A DNA stretch of 64,000 nt from assembly GCF_001766675.1 (NCBI RefSeq), contig NZ_MJLT01000067.1, positions 1 through 64,000 of the forward strand, written 5' to 3'. A model generated the notes under the pieces. It was not told the origin of the DNA, did not search any database, and was given only the letters and a program-made list of their open reading frames with translations. The translations under genes and the position numbers were made by a program. This document shows, in pieces, positions 17,405-25,603 of the stretch (positions are counted from its first letter, which is position 1; every line of letters starts with the position of its first letter). This DNA is from Arthrobacter sp. SW1 (GTDB lineage: Bacteria > Actinomycetota > Actinomycetes > Actinomycetales > Micrococcaceae).

Positions 17405-17845
17405 ATGGGCTCGTTTATGGGACTGTGGTTGGACGTCGCCGGATGGACCGGTGCTGTGCTGATGCTCGCTTCGTACCTCTCTGTTTCCATGGGCTGGCTA
17501 CGGGCCGGCCGGCGCTTCCAGATAGCGAACCTCATCGGCTCCACGGCCTTCATCCTCAACGGTGCCTACTACGGCGCGTGGCCGTCCGTGGTGACCAATG
17601 TGGCCTGGTTCCTGATCTCGGCCGTGGCCCTGGTCCGGATGCGGCAGGGTTCCGCTGCGGACGAGTCTGTCCCGGCCGGTCCGGAAGCCGGGGTGCCCGA
17701 CGCCGAAGCAGCCTCCGCGGCAGTGTCGGCCGTAGTGACGGCGGCCGTTCCCGTGGTCACCGCAGCGGTGCCGATCGTGACCGGCGCTGTGCCCGTGGTG
17801 CCCCGAGCCGCCGCCTACGGTTCACCGGTTCCCGCGGAGGGGTAG
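17405..17845 (+). CDS. small membrane protein, CBU_0592-like
   Basis: The protein (146 residues from ATG 17405) has about three membrane helices in its first 80 residues. They start at LDVAGWTGAVLMLASYLSV and include IANLIGSTAFILNGAYYG and a tryptophan-rich third helix. This fits the CBU_0592 family, whose function is unknown. The C-terminal half is low-complexity Val/Ala/Pro repeats (VVTAAVP units). In-frame ATGs at 17387, 17405 and 17417 are all possible starts and none has a strong ribosome site; 17417 fits family length best. It stands alone between the sugar operon terminator and a palindromic repeat. Confidence 0.65.
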   Translation: MGSFMGLWLDVAGWTGAVLMLASYLSVSMGWLRAGRRFQIANLIGSTAFILNGAYYGAWPSVVTNVAWFLISAVALVRMRQGSAADESVPAGPEAGVPDAEAASAAVSAVVTAAVPVVTAAVPIVTGAVPVVPRAAAYGSPVPAEG

Positions 17846-17854
17846 TGCCTGGAA

Positions 17855-17912
17855 TCGATGGTTCCCTTCCGAATCGATGATGGGCACCATCGACTGTGAA
17901 GGGAACCATCGA
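17855..17912. repeat. palindromic interspersed element, copy 1
   Basis: Outer arms TCGATGGTTCCCTT (17855-17868) and AAGGGAACCATCGA (17899-17912) pair perfectly over 14 bp. The inner part (17875-17892) is an imperfect CGATG...CATCG palindrome. It lies 9 bases after a stop codon and 35 bases before the next ATG. Related copies are at 54923 and 58730. Confidence 0.85.
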
Positions 17913-17947
17913 AACGGCGGGCCCGGCCCCTTTGGCACACTGATCCC

Positions 17948-18337
17948 ATGGCGCAATTCAAGATCTACGGCAACGCGGAATCATTGGCAGGCAAACAACA
18001 GCAGATTTCGGACGTGCTGCACCAGGCATCCGTGGGCGTGCTCGGCTTGCCCGCAGACAAGCGTTTCCACCGCTTCATTCCCCTGGATCCGGAGTCGTTC
18101 ATTTACCCGGACTCGCGGAGCAGCAGCTACACGATCATCGAAGGCATCCTCTTCGAAGGCCGCGAGGTGGCGACCAAGAAACGCTTCTACCGTGCCCTCT
18201 TCGACGGGTTCCGGGACACGCTTGGCATCGAGCCGAACGACCTCGAGATCGTGCTCATCGAAACCCCGCGCCACGACTGGGGAATCCGCGGCCTGCCCGC
18301 CGACGAACTGAACCTCGACTACAAGGTGCGAACGTAG
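17948..18337 (+). CDS. tautomerase-family protein
   Basis: The 129-residue protein resembles the longer (about 130-residue) tautomerase-superfamily proteins. It has FHRFIPLDPESFIYPDSRS, YTIIEGILFEGRE and a C-terminal IVLIETPRHDWGIRGLPADEL. Classical members use an N-terminal proline as base. Here the second residue is Ala and no Pro lies in the first residues, so a normal Pro1 mechanism is doubtful from this start. The ATG at 17948 follows the palindromic repeat closely and no ribosome site is clear. It appears monocistronic. Confidence 0.75.
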   Translation: MAQFKIYGNAESLAGKQQQISDVLHQASVGVLGLPADKRFHRFIPLDPESFIYPDSRSSSYTIIEGILFEGREVATKKRFYRALFDGFRDTLGIEPNDLEIVLIETPRHDWGIRGLPADELNLDYKVRT

Positions 18338-18382
18338 GCGCGGCACATCAACTTGGATTCCAGGGCAGCCGGTTCTGCTGGA

Positions 18383-18787
18383 TCAGCCTCCCAGGGTGCG
18401 ACGCTTGGCGGCGCTGAATTCTTCGTCAGAGAGTGCGCCTTTGGCGTGGAGCTCCGCAAGAAGAGCCAGTTCTGCCGCCACGGGCTTTCTGCCCCGCAAC
18501 TTCCGAAGCACTGTCCGCGGCACGCCCGCGTGGGTGTCTGCTGACGGTACTTCCCGCGCCTGCTGTCCCGACGAGCGCTTGCCGGCAAATGCGACGGCGA
18601 GGGTAATCACGAGAACGCCTAACGCGATTCCCAGCGGGATCCGAAAGGGCTCCGCCGCGCTCGCCACGGCCGCAATAACCACCCCAGCTACAACCGCGTA
18701 CAACACCGCAATCCGAAGCCACTTCCGGTTCATGCTGAACACCAGCATGTATCCGCCGGGGCCGGTGGAAACCGCATGTTCGTTCAT
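18383..18787 (-). CDS. SHOCT-domain membrane protein
   Basis: The protein (134 residues from ATG 18787) has two membrane segments (about 20-45 and 50-68) around a short EPFRIP turn. A basic linker follows, then a C-terminal SHOCT-type motif (ELALLAELHAKGALSDEEFSAAKRRTLG). SHOCT tails are short helical modules of unclear function, often on small membrane proteins. A longer start at 18823 is in frame. GGGAG lies right against the ATG at 18787, so the start is uncertain. No operon partner is visible. Confidence 0.7.
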   Translation of the reverse strand: MNEHAVSTGPGGYMLVFSMNRKWLRIAVLYAVVAGVVIAAVASAAEPFRIPLGIALGVLVITLAVAFAGKRSSGQQAREVPSADTHAGVPRTVLRKLRGRKPVAAELALLAELHAKGALSDEEFSAAKRRTLGG

Positions 18788-18854
18788 CTCCCGAGGATAG
18801 CCCCGCGCATCTTCGCTGACCATCCCAGGCCGCTGCGCCTACATGAAGCCGGGC

Positions 18855-18992
18855 TTACTGGTGAAAGGGAAGCACTGAGCCTTGGGGGAAAGGCAACACT
18901 CCTTGCGCGGGGGTCATGGTGAACCACTTGCCTTCCTGCTTGCTCGCAACAATGATGACTCTCTGACTGGTGCCGAGCGGGATGGTGCGCAC
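18855..18992 (-). pseudogene. 45-codon coding-like remnant behind the RibD-like gene
   Basis: In the same frame as the upstream RibD-like gene and directly after its TAG, a GTG at 18992 opens 45 codons to a TAA at 18855. The peptide contains SQRVIIVASKQEGKWFTMTP and ends PQGSVLPFHQ, and it reads like the end of a folded protein rather than random sequence. I recognise no family. It may be a small gene translated by reinitiation or the 3' remnant of a lost gene. Confidence 0.35.
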
Positions 18993-19547
18993 CTAGCGGT
19001 TCCGGTAACTGAGGTACACCACGCCGTTGCCGAAGCGGCGCTCTTCCAGCTGTTCGAGGTTGAGCCCGACGCCGTCCGGCAGGAACCGCTTGCCGGCCCC
19101 CACCGTCACGGGGCTGAGGAAGAAACGGAACTCGTCCACCAGGCCCGCCTTGATGGCTTCCGCCGCCAAGGCGGCCCCGCCGATGGAGAGGTCCCGCCCG
19201 GCTGAAGCCTTCAATGCCCGGACGGCACCGGCGTCGAACGTTCTTTCAAGGCGCGTCCGCGCGGTGACGGGCTCCGTCAGGGAGGTGGAATAGACGATCT
19301 TGTCCGCCGCGTGCCAGATGTCCGCGTAGTCCTTGATGACCTGGGGCTCGCTGCTGGTGTCCAGGTCCTCCCACCACCCCATGACCTCGTACATGCGGCG
19401 GCCGAGCAGGTAGGTTCCGGCTTGCCGCTCGAGCTCGTTGACGAAGGCATGGACCTCCTCGTCCGGGGCGCTCCAGTCGAAGTTGCCCTCGGCGTCGGCG
19501 ATGTATCCGTCCAAAGACGTGATGGCTGTGTAGATCAGCTTGGCCAT
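18993..19547 (-). CDS. dihydrofolate-reductase-like protein (RibD C-terminal family)
   Basis: The 184-residue protein has the RibD_C/DHFR-like fold. It starts AKLIYTAITSLDGYIADAEGNFDW and has TYLLGRRMYEVM, IGGAALAAEAI and VDEFRFFLSPVTVGAGKRF. Family members bind NADPH; most stand-alone copies in Actinobacteria have no assigned substrate. It is complete, with ATG at 19547. A second, more distant paralogue lies at 25604-26218. The 45-codon frame after its stop is listed separately. Confidence 0.88.
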   Translation of the reverse strand: MAKLIYTAITSLDGYIADAEGNFDWSAPDEEVHAFVNELERQAGTYLLGRRMYEVMGWWEDLDTSSEPQVIKDYADIWHAADKIVYSTSLTEPVTARTRLERTFDAGAVRALKASAGRDLSIGGAALAAEAIKAGLVDEFRFFLSPVTVGAGKRFLPDGVGLNLEQLEERRFGNGVVYLSYRNR

Positions 19548-19565
19548 GCTCCGAGGGTACGCCTG

Positions 19566-21260
19566 TCAGCTGCGATGCAGGCTGTGCCAGAGCAGCGCGA
19601 CCGAGAGGGAGGTCCTGGATTCGGCGTTGTCCAGCGGGAAACCGAGCCGGTGTTCCAGCCTGCGGATGCGCGCGTACAGGGCCTGGCGGCTGATGTTCCG
19701 GGCCCGTGACAGGGAGGACATGTTGCCTGCGTGCTCCAAGTACGCGGCCAGGAGCTCCAAGCCTTCCCGGTCCAGCGGCTCCAGCAGCGGCCCCAGCTCT
19801 GCCTGCGCGAAGGATTTCACCCGGGGATCCCCGCCCAGGAGGGACAACAGTCCCCGGAGGCGGACGTCCCCGAAGCGGTAGAACGGACGGTTCCGCGAAC
19901 CCAGGGTGGCGGCGGTCTCGGCCACCTGGTCGGCGTCGTCCAGGCCGCGGGCGGCCCGGAGCAGCGAACGGTCAGCCTTCCCCACGCCGATGGTGCAGCC
20001 CACGCCGGAACTCCGGGCCCCGGCAGCCAGGCGGTGCAGCATGGAATCCTCAAGTTCCAAGGCCGCCAGGGGAAGCAGGATGGCCACGGATCCCGCGCGC
20101 AGGCTGGCGGCAAGAATCGACTGCCGCTCCTGCCGCGACCAGTCCTGCAGGGCATCCAGGAACGCGCGCTCGCGGAGCTGCACGGCTGTGGCATCCGAAG
20201 GATCGGTTCCTCCTTCCCGGCCGGCAACGTCCAGCCGCGCAACGACGGGAACACACGCGGCCGCGGAGGACAGGCCCAGTGCACCCGCCCGGGCCACGGC
20301 TTCCGCTTCGCTGGGCGGCGACGCCTGGCGGAGGTCCTGCACCAGGCCGGCCCGCGCCTGGAACAGCAGCTCGCGCCGGTCCCGTCCGGCCATGCGGGCC
20401 ATGGTGAGCGCCTGGCCCGCGCGCTCAAGGACCTGGAGGGCGTCCTCGAAATCCCAGCCAGGGGCATCCCCGGTGTCCGTTGCGGGCGCTGCCAGGGCGG
20501 GGGCCACGAGCCGGCCCCAGCGCTGCCCTTTCAGGCCCACAGGGGTCTGGAGCCAGCGCTCGCCGCCGGTCCCGAAACCGGTGTGGTTGAGGTAGCCGAC
20601 AAAGCGGGAACGTTCGGCCCACTCATCCAGCAGCTTGATGGGGTTTTCCTGCACGGCGGCGTAGCTGAGCACCAGGTGGGCGGGGTCCTCGAACACCACG
20701 GGGCTGCCCAGCAGTTCCGCGGTGGTCCGCACGATGTCGGCCTCCGCGGCATTTTCCAGGCCCAGTGCGGTGAACACTTCGTGGACCTGCCGTGCCCGTT
20801 CCAGCCGGATTACCTGCCGGTCCATGAGCGCTTTGTGCGCGGCTTCGGTGACCTGGACAAAGCGGGTCCGGCGCGTGAGGAGGATCAGCGGCGCCGCTGC
20901 CACGGACTGCGCTGCCCCGCGCAAAACGTCGATGGCCGCGGTGTCCGGGGCGCCGTCGTCGTCCACCAGTTCGACGACGACGGCGGCCGCGCCGGCCGTG
21001 CGGAAACGCGCCAGGAACGCGGCGGTCAGTTCAGGGGAGTGGCGGAAGGCGAGCCCGGTGGTGAGGACCAGTTCGCCGCCTTCCAGTAGCGCGCTGGTGT
21101 CCGCTTCCTCGGCGATGTGGACCCAGCGGACCGGCCGGTCGAGCTCCGCCTCGCCGGCGAGGATCTCCGGGGAACCGGCCAGCAGCGGCGGCAGGGCGAG
21201 GGCGTCCCGGACGGTCAGCGGGCGCTGGGCGGCGGGCGAAAGCATCGACGGCGACGGCAT
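19566..21260 (-). CDS. PucR-family transcriptional regulator
   Basis: The 564-residue protein has an N-terminal PucR ligand-sensing domain (about 12-135, TVRDALALPPLLAGSPEILAG). A middle GGDEF-like/linker region follows, then a C-terminal PucR helix-turn-helix (about 505-564, NMSSLSRARNISRQALYARIRRL split by a turn). PucR proteins activate purine, pyrimidine or amino-acid catabolic genes when substrate is present. It is divergent from the methylmalonate-semialdehyde dehydrogenase gene, its likely target. The ATG at 21260 precedes the conserved domain; a longer start at 21329 would run into the divergent promoter region, and no ribosome site is obvious. Confidence 0.9.
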   Translation of the reverse strand: MPSPSMLSPAAQRPLTVRDALALPPLLAGSPEILAGEAELDRPVRWVHIAEEADTSALLEGGELVLTTGLAFRHSPELTAAFLARFRTAGAAAVVVELVDDDGAPDTAAIDVLRGAAQSVAAAPLILLTRRTRFVQVTEAAHKALMDRQVIRLERARQVHEVFTALGLENAAEADIVRTTAELLGSPVVFEDPAHLVLSYAAVQENPIKLLDEWAERSRFVGYLNHTGFGTGGERWLQTPVGLKGQRWGRLVAPALAAPATDTGDAPGWDFEDALQVLERAGQALTMARMAGRDRRELLFQARAGLVQDLRQASPPSEAEAVARAGALGLSSAAACVPVVARLDVAGREGGTDPSDATAVQLRERAFLDALQDWSRQERQSILAASLRAGSVAILLPLAALELEDSMLHRLAAGARSSGVGCTIGVGKADRSLLRAARGLDDADQVAETAATLGSRNRPFYRFGDVRLRGLLSLLGGDPRVKSFAQAELGPLLEPLDREGLELLAAYLEHAGNMSSLSRARNISRQALYARIRRLEHRLGFPLDNAESRTSLSVALLWHSLHRS

Positions 21261-21364
21261 GGACACAGTGTAAATCTGATCTTGGAATTGGGTACAACAT
21301 GTCAGGTGCGCGCGGGATTGCCGGGGCACACCATGGAGTCAGCACACTTCGTGAAAGGACTCCC

Positions 21365-22870
21365 ATGCAGACCACCTCCTTGCAGACCATCGGGCACTGG
21401 ATCAACGGCACCACCACCGCGGGCGACGGCGGCCGCTTTGCCGACGTCACCAATCCCGCCACCGGCAAGGTGACCTCCCGCGTCGCCCTGGCCAGCAAGG
21501 CCACCACCGAGGAAGGCATCGCCGCCGCTGCCGCCGCCTTCCCGGGCTGGCGGGACACCTCCCTGGCCCGCCGTGTCCAGATCCTCTTCGCGTTCCGTGA
21601 GCTGCTGAACGCCCGCAAGGGCGAGCTCGCCGCCATCATCACCGCCGAACATGGCAAGGTGCTGGACGACGCCCTCGGCGAGATCGCCCGCGGCCAGGAA
21701 GTGGTGGAGTTCGCCTGCGGCATCCCGCACCTGATCAAGGGCGGCTACACGGAGAACGCCTCCACCAAGGTGGACGTGCACTCCGTCCGCCAGCCGCTGG
21801 GCGTCGCTGCCATCATCTCGCCCTTCAACTTCCCGGCCATGGTGCCCATGTGGTTCTTCCCCGTGGCACTGGCCGCCGGCAACACGATCGTCCTCAAGCC
21901 CAGCGAGAAGGACCCCACCGCCGCCAACTGGCTGGCCGCCCTGTGGAAGGAAGCGGGCCTGCCGGACGGCGTCTTCAACGTGGTCCACGGCGACAAGGAA
22001 TCCGTGGACACCATCCTGGACTCCCCGGAGGTTTCCAGCGTCTCGTTCGTGGGATCCACCCCCATCGCCAAGTACGTCTACGAGCGCGGCACCGCCAGCG
22101 GCAAGCGCGTCCAGGCCCTGGGCGGCGCCAAGAACCACATGCTCGTGCTGCCGGACGCGGACCTGGACCTGGCCGCCGACGCCGCCGTCAACGCGGGCTT
22201 CGGTGCCGCGGGTGAACGCTGCATGGCCATCTCCGCCTTGATCGCCGTCGACTCCATCGCGGACGAACTGGTGGCCAAGATCGCCGAACGCACCCACACC
22301 CTGCGCATCGGCGACGGCACCCGCGGCTGCGACATGGGCCCGCTCATCACCGCAGCCCACCGGGACAAGGTGGCCGGGTACATCGACGCCGGCATCGAAT
22401 CCGGCGCCACTGTGGTGATCGACGGCCGCAAGCCCAACCCGGACGCGGAGGGCGAAGGCTTCTTCCTCAACCCCACCCTCTTCGACAACGTCACCCCGGA
22501 GATGAGCATCTACCAGGACGAGATCTTCGGCCCGGTCCTCTCCGTGGTGCGCGTGGACGGCTTCGACGAAGGCATGAAACTGATCAACTCCAACCCCTAC
22601 GGCAACGGCACCGCCATCTTCACCAACGACGGCGGCGCGGCCCGCCGCTTCGAGAACGAGGTCACCGTGGGCATGGTGGGCATCAACGTGCCCATCCCCG
22701 TACCCATGGCCTACTACTCCTTCGGCGGCTGGAAGAACTCCCTCTTCGGGGACACCCACGCCTACGGCAGCGAGGGGGTGCACTTCTTCACCCGCGGCAA
22801 GGTGGTCACTTCCCGCTGGCTGGACCCCAGCCACGGCGGCCTGAACCTCGGCTTCCCCACCAACTCCTGA
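21365..22870 (+). CDS. mmsA: CoA-acylating methylmalonate-semialdehyde dehydrogenase
   Basis: The 501-residue aldehyde dehydrogenase has catalytic Cys286 in GAAGERCMAIS, the KPSEKDPTA cofactor-binding segment and FPAMVPMWFFPVALAAGN. These are typical of MmsA/IolA enzymes, which convert malonate or methylmalonate semialdehyde to acetyl- or propionyl-CoA with NAD and CoA. Start ATG 21365 follows GAAAGGA. The next gene on the strand is a class III aminotransferase, so together they can turn a beta-amino acid into the semialdehyde and then acyl-CoA. PucR divergently upstream is the probable activator. Confidence 0.93.
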   Translation: MQTTSLQTIGHWINGTTTAGDGGRFADVTNPATGKVTSRVALASKATTEEGIAAAAAAFPGWRDTSLARRVQILFAFRELLNARKGELAAIITAEHGKVLDDALGEIARGQEVVEFACGIPHLIKGGYTENASTKVDVHSVRQPLGVAAIISPFNFPAMVPMWFFPVALAAGNTIVLKPSEKDPTAANWLAALWKEAGLPDGVFNVVHGDKESVDTILDSPEVSSVSFVGSTPIAKYVYERGTASGKRVQALGGAKNHMLVLPDADLDLAADAAVNAGFGAAGERCMAISALIAVDSIADELVAKIAERTHTLRIGDGTRGCDMGPLITAAHRDKVAGYIDAGIESGATVVIDGRKPNPDAEGEGFFLNPTLFDNVTPEMSIYQDEIFGPVLSVVRVDGFDEGMKLINSNPYGNGTAIFTNDGGAARRFENEVTVGMVGINVPIPVPMAYYSFGGWKNSLFGDTHAYGSEGVHFFTRGKVVTSRWLDPSHGGLNLGFPTNS

Positions 22871-22880
22871 ACCTAAGGAT

Positions 22881-22905
22881 CGACGGCGGCCGCCGCCCGC
22901 CGTCG
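22881..22905 (+). terminator. hairpin between mmsA and the aminotransferase gene
   Basis: A 9-bp stem (22881-22889 with 22897-22905) lies 10 bases after the mmsA stop. It has no T run and may attenuate rather than stop transcription into the next gene. Confidence 0.45.
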
Positions 22906-22947
22906 TCGTCCTCCCTCCCGCTTCACCAGACAGAAAAGGTGTCACCC

Positions 22948-24333
22948 ATGAGCATCGAGACGCTCCCCGGCGTGGAAACCATCCCGCCCACCGCCGAAGA
23001 GATCGAAGCCGGCCGCCGGGCCCACGAACTGGACCGGGCCCACGTCTTCCACTCCTGGTCCGCCCAGGACACCCTCAACCCGATGACCATCCTCAAGGCC
23101 GCCGGCTCCGAGGTGTGGGACGGCGAGGGCCGGCGCTTCATCGACCTGTCCAGCCAGCTGGTCAACACCAACATCGGGCACCAGCACCCGCGCGTGGTCG
23201 CCGCGATCCATGCCCAGGCGGGCAAGCTCTGCACCATCGCGCCGCAGCACGTCAACGGCGCCCGTTCCGAGGCCGCCCGGCTCATTGCCGGCCTGGCGCC
23301 GGAAGGCCTGAACCACGTGTTCTTCACCAACGGCGGCGCGGACGCCAACGAGCACGCCATCCGCATGGCGCGCTTGCACACCGGCCGCCGCAAGGTGTTC
23401 TCCGCGTACCGCAGCTACCACGGCGGCACGGACCTGGCGATCAACGTCACCGGCGACCCGCGCCGCATTCCGAACGACGCGGGCGACGCCGGCGTGGTCC
23501 ACTTCCTGCCCGCCTACCTGTACCGCTCTTACTTCGGCTCCACCACCGAGGCAGAGGAAACCGAACGCGCACTCAAGCACCTCGAGGACATGATCGTCCT
23601 GGAGGGTGCCGCGAACGTGGCCGCCGTGATCCTCGAATCCGTGCCCGGCACCGCCGGAATCTACGCCCCGCCCGCCGGCTACCTGCAAGGCGTGCGCGAA
23701 CTGACCCGCAAGCACGGCATCATGTACATCGCGGACGAGGTCATGGCCGGATTCGGCCGCACCGGCGAATGGTTCGCCTTCGACCGCTGGGGCGTCACCC
23801 CGGACCTGGTGACCTTCGCCAAGGGCGTGAACTCCGGCTACGTTCCGCTGGGCGGCGTGGTCATGTCCGACGACATCTTCGACACCTTCCGCCAGCGCGT
23901 CTATCCGGGCGGCCTGACCTACTCCGGCCACCCGCTGGCCTGTGCCGCCGCCGTCGCCACCATTGAAACCATGCGCGAGGAACGGCTGGTGGAGAACGCC
24001 CGCCGCCTGGGCGAGGAAATCATCGGCCCGGCCCTGGAGGCTTTCAAGGAGAAGCACCCGAGCGTGGGGGACGTCCGTGGCTCCGGCGTCTTCTGGGCGA
24101 TCGAACTGGTGAAGGATCGGGAAACCCGCGAGCCGCTGGCGGCCTACGGCGGGTCCAGCCCCGAAATGAACGCGGTGATCGCGGAGATCAAGGCCGGCGG
24201 GGTGCTGCCGTTCGCCAACTTCAACCGCATCCACGTGGCACCGCCGTTGAACATCCCGGACGAACTGCTCCGCGAGGCGCTCGCGGTGATCGACCGCGCG
24301 CTGGATGTGGCCGACGCGGCCGTGGCGGCCTAG
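22948..24333 (+). CDS. class III pyridoxal-phosphate aminotransferase (omega/beta-alanine type)
   Basis: The 461-residue enzyme has Asp263 in YIADEVMAGFGRTG for the cofactor pyridine nitrogen and Schiff-base Lys292 in FAKGVNSGYVPLGG. The GGADANEHAIRMAR motif of class III aminotransferases is also present. It likely moves the amino group of beta-alanine, 3-aminoisobutyrate or a similar omega-amino acid to pyruvate or 2-oxoglutarate. The ATG at 22948 has AAAAGG about 8 bases upstream; an in-frame GTG 9 bases earlier is less likely. It lies 77 bases behind mmsA and probably shares its promoter. Confidence 0.9.
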   Translation: MSIETLPGVETIPPTAEEIEAGRRAHELDRAHVFHSWSAQDTLNPMTILKAAGSEVWDGEGRRFIDLSSQLVNTNIGHQHPRVVAAIHAQAGKLCTIAPQHVNGARSEAARLIAGLAPEGLNHVFFTNGGADANEHAIRMARLHTGRRKVFSAYRSYHGGTDLAINVTGDPRRIPNDAGDAGVVHFLPAYLYRSYFGSTTEAEETERALKHLEDMIVLEGAANVAAVILESVPGTAGIYAPPAGYLQGVRELTRKHGIMYIADEVMAGFGRTGEWFAFDRWGVTPDLVTFAKGVNSGYVPLGGVVMSDDIFDTFRQRVYPGGLTYSGHPLACAAAVATIETMREERLVENARRLGEEIIGPALEAFKEKHPSVGDVRGSGVFWAIELVKDRETREPLAAYGGSSPEMNAVIAEIKAGGVLPFANFNRIHVAPPLNIPDELLREALAVIDRALDVADAAVAA

Positions 24334-24373
24334 CGGCCGCGCTTTACTTCCGGGGCCGCTTCCGGCGCTGGCG

Positions 24374-24406
24374 CCCTATCGCGGGGCCGCTTCGCCTGCG
24401 ATAGGG
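24374..24406 (+). repeat. inverted repeat in the dinB leader
   Basis: CCCTATCGC (24374-24382) and GCGATAGGG (24398-24406) can form a 9-bp stem ending 7 bases before the ATG at 24414. It could end transcription of the aminotransferase operon or hide the start region of the next gene. Confidence 0.5.
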
Positions 24407-24413
24407 TGCCGCC

Positions 24414-25037
24414 ATGAATGAGAAAGCCACCCTGCACCGCTATCTGGCCGAGCGGCGGAAGGAACTGCTGGCAAAGCTGGACGGGCTCAACGAATACGAC
24501 GTCCGGCGGCCCATGACGCCCACCGGAACCAACCTGCTGGGCCTGGTGAAGCACGTGGCCAGCGTGCAGCTTGACTACTTCGGCGAGGTGTTTGGCAGGC
24601 CCAGCGGCCGCGAGCTCCCGTGGCTGGCGGACGGTGCAGAGCCCGACGCCGACCTCTGGGTTCCAGCCGAAGAGAGCCTTGAGAGCGTGGTGGAGTTGCA
24701 CCACTTCTCCGCCGCCCACAGCGACGCCACCATCGACGAGTTGCCGCTTGACGCACCCGGAGTGGTGCCGTGGTGGTCCGAGGAGAAACGGAACGTCACC
24801 TTGCACAGGATCCTGGTGCACATGCTCTCCGAAACGGCGCAGCACCTGGGGCATGCGGATATCCTGCGCGAACTGATCGACGGCTCGGCGGGCAAGGGCC
24901 CGGACGATCCCAACCTCAGCGGGCGCAGCACGGAGGAGTGGGCGCTGCACCGCGCGCGGATCGAGAATTCGGCGCGGGTGAGGGCAGCGGAGGAGAGCCC
25001 GGCGCGGCAGGACCCGGTGCGGGACCCCGGAAAGTAA
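24414..25037 (+). CDS. DinB-family (DUF664) protein
   Basis: The 207-residue protein is a DinB-like four-helix-bundle protein. It has ATLHRYLAERRKELLAKLDG, the metal-type His in GLVKHVASVQLDYFGEVFG and a second pair in LVHMLSETAQHLGHADILRE. The family includes metal-dependent thiol-transferases and many uncharacterised members. The last 30 residues are charged and look disordered. The ATG at 24414 is the only reasonable start; a hairpin sits just before it. Confidence 0.88.
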   Translation: MNEKATLHRYLAERRKELLAKLDGLNEYDVRRPMTPTGTNLLGLVKHVASVQLDYFGEVFGRPSGRELPWLADGAEPDADLWVPAEESLESVVELHHFSAAHSDATIDELPLDAPGVVPWWSEEKRNVTLHRILVHMLSETAQHLGHADILRELIDGSAGKGPDDPNLSGRSTEEWALHRARIENSARVRAAEESPARQDPVRDPGK

Positions 25038-25124
25038 GCATGCTGTCTACCCTCTGGTTTGCCTTGTGCTCTTGGGCTTTACTGAAACTGTCCATACAGC
25101 CCAAGAAGGAAGAGGGAAGTTTCG

Positions 25125-25589
25125 ATGGACACAACCACAGTTCTTTGGATTGTCGTCGGGGCAGTCGCCCTGCTCGTTGTCGTGGGATTGGTGGTCTTCC
25201 TCGCCCGCAAACGCAGGGAAGAACACCAACGCGCCCAGCGACTCGAAGACCAAAGGCGCGCTGCCGAAATGCGGAAGCAGGCCGAAGAAGCCGATCTGAG
25301 TGCCCGCGAATCGGAAGTCCAGGCAGCCAAGGCCAAAGCAGAAGCCGAGCAAGCCATGGTTGACGCCGAACGGCTCCGCAAGGAGGCCGAACAGCAACAG
25401 GCCGATGCCAGCAAGCTCCACCGGGAGTCCGCGGACCAGATGCAGCACGCCGATGCCGTTGATCCGGAGGTCGACACCGATGCGACAGCTGCCGACCGGC
25501 CGGGCGCAGAGAACCGCGCGACGGCCGAAAACCCCGGGCAGGAGGATGCCCGCCGGCCGGATGACCCGCACCGGCAGAGCGGTACTTAG
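25125..25589 (+). CDS. hypothetical membrane-anchored coiled-coil protein
   Basis: No family is recognised. The 154-residue protein has one membrane helix at about 6-28 (VLWIVVGAVALLVVVGLVVFL) followed by RKRR, so the rest is probably cytoplasmic. Residues 35-105 are a charged Glu/Lys/Ala/Gln coiled coil. The last 45 residues are acidic and low-complexity. A strong AAGGAAGAGGGAAG site precedes the ATG. The leader holds an 8-bp inverted repeat (25071-25078 with 25098-25105). Small proteins of this plan are common in Arthrobacter-type genomes. Confidence 0.75.
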   Translation: MDTTTVLWIVVGAVALLVVVGLVVFLARKRREEHQRAQRLEDQRRAAEMRKQAEEADLSARESEVQAAKAKAEAEQAMVDAERLRKEAEQQQADASKLHRESADQMQHADAVDPEVDTDATAADRPGAENRATAENPGQEDARRPDDPHRQSGT

Positions 25590-25603
25590 GGACCATCCGG
25601 CGC

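Noticed and set aside
17700-17810. Tandem DNA repeat in the CBU_0592-like gene
   Set aside because: The VVTAAVP repeats are imperfect at DNA level and are best treated as low-complexity protein sequence.
21302-24234. Long minus-strand frames opposite mmsA and the aminotransferase gene
   Set aside because: Both plus-strand genes have intact catalytic residues. The minus frames are Gly/Val/His-rich with no domain.
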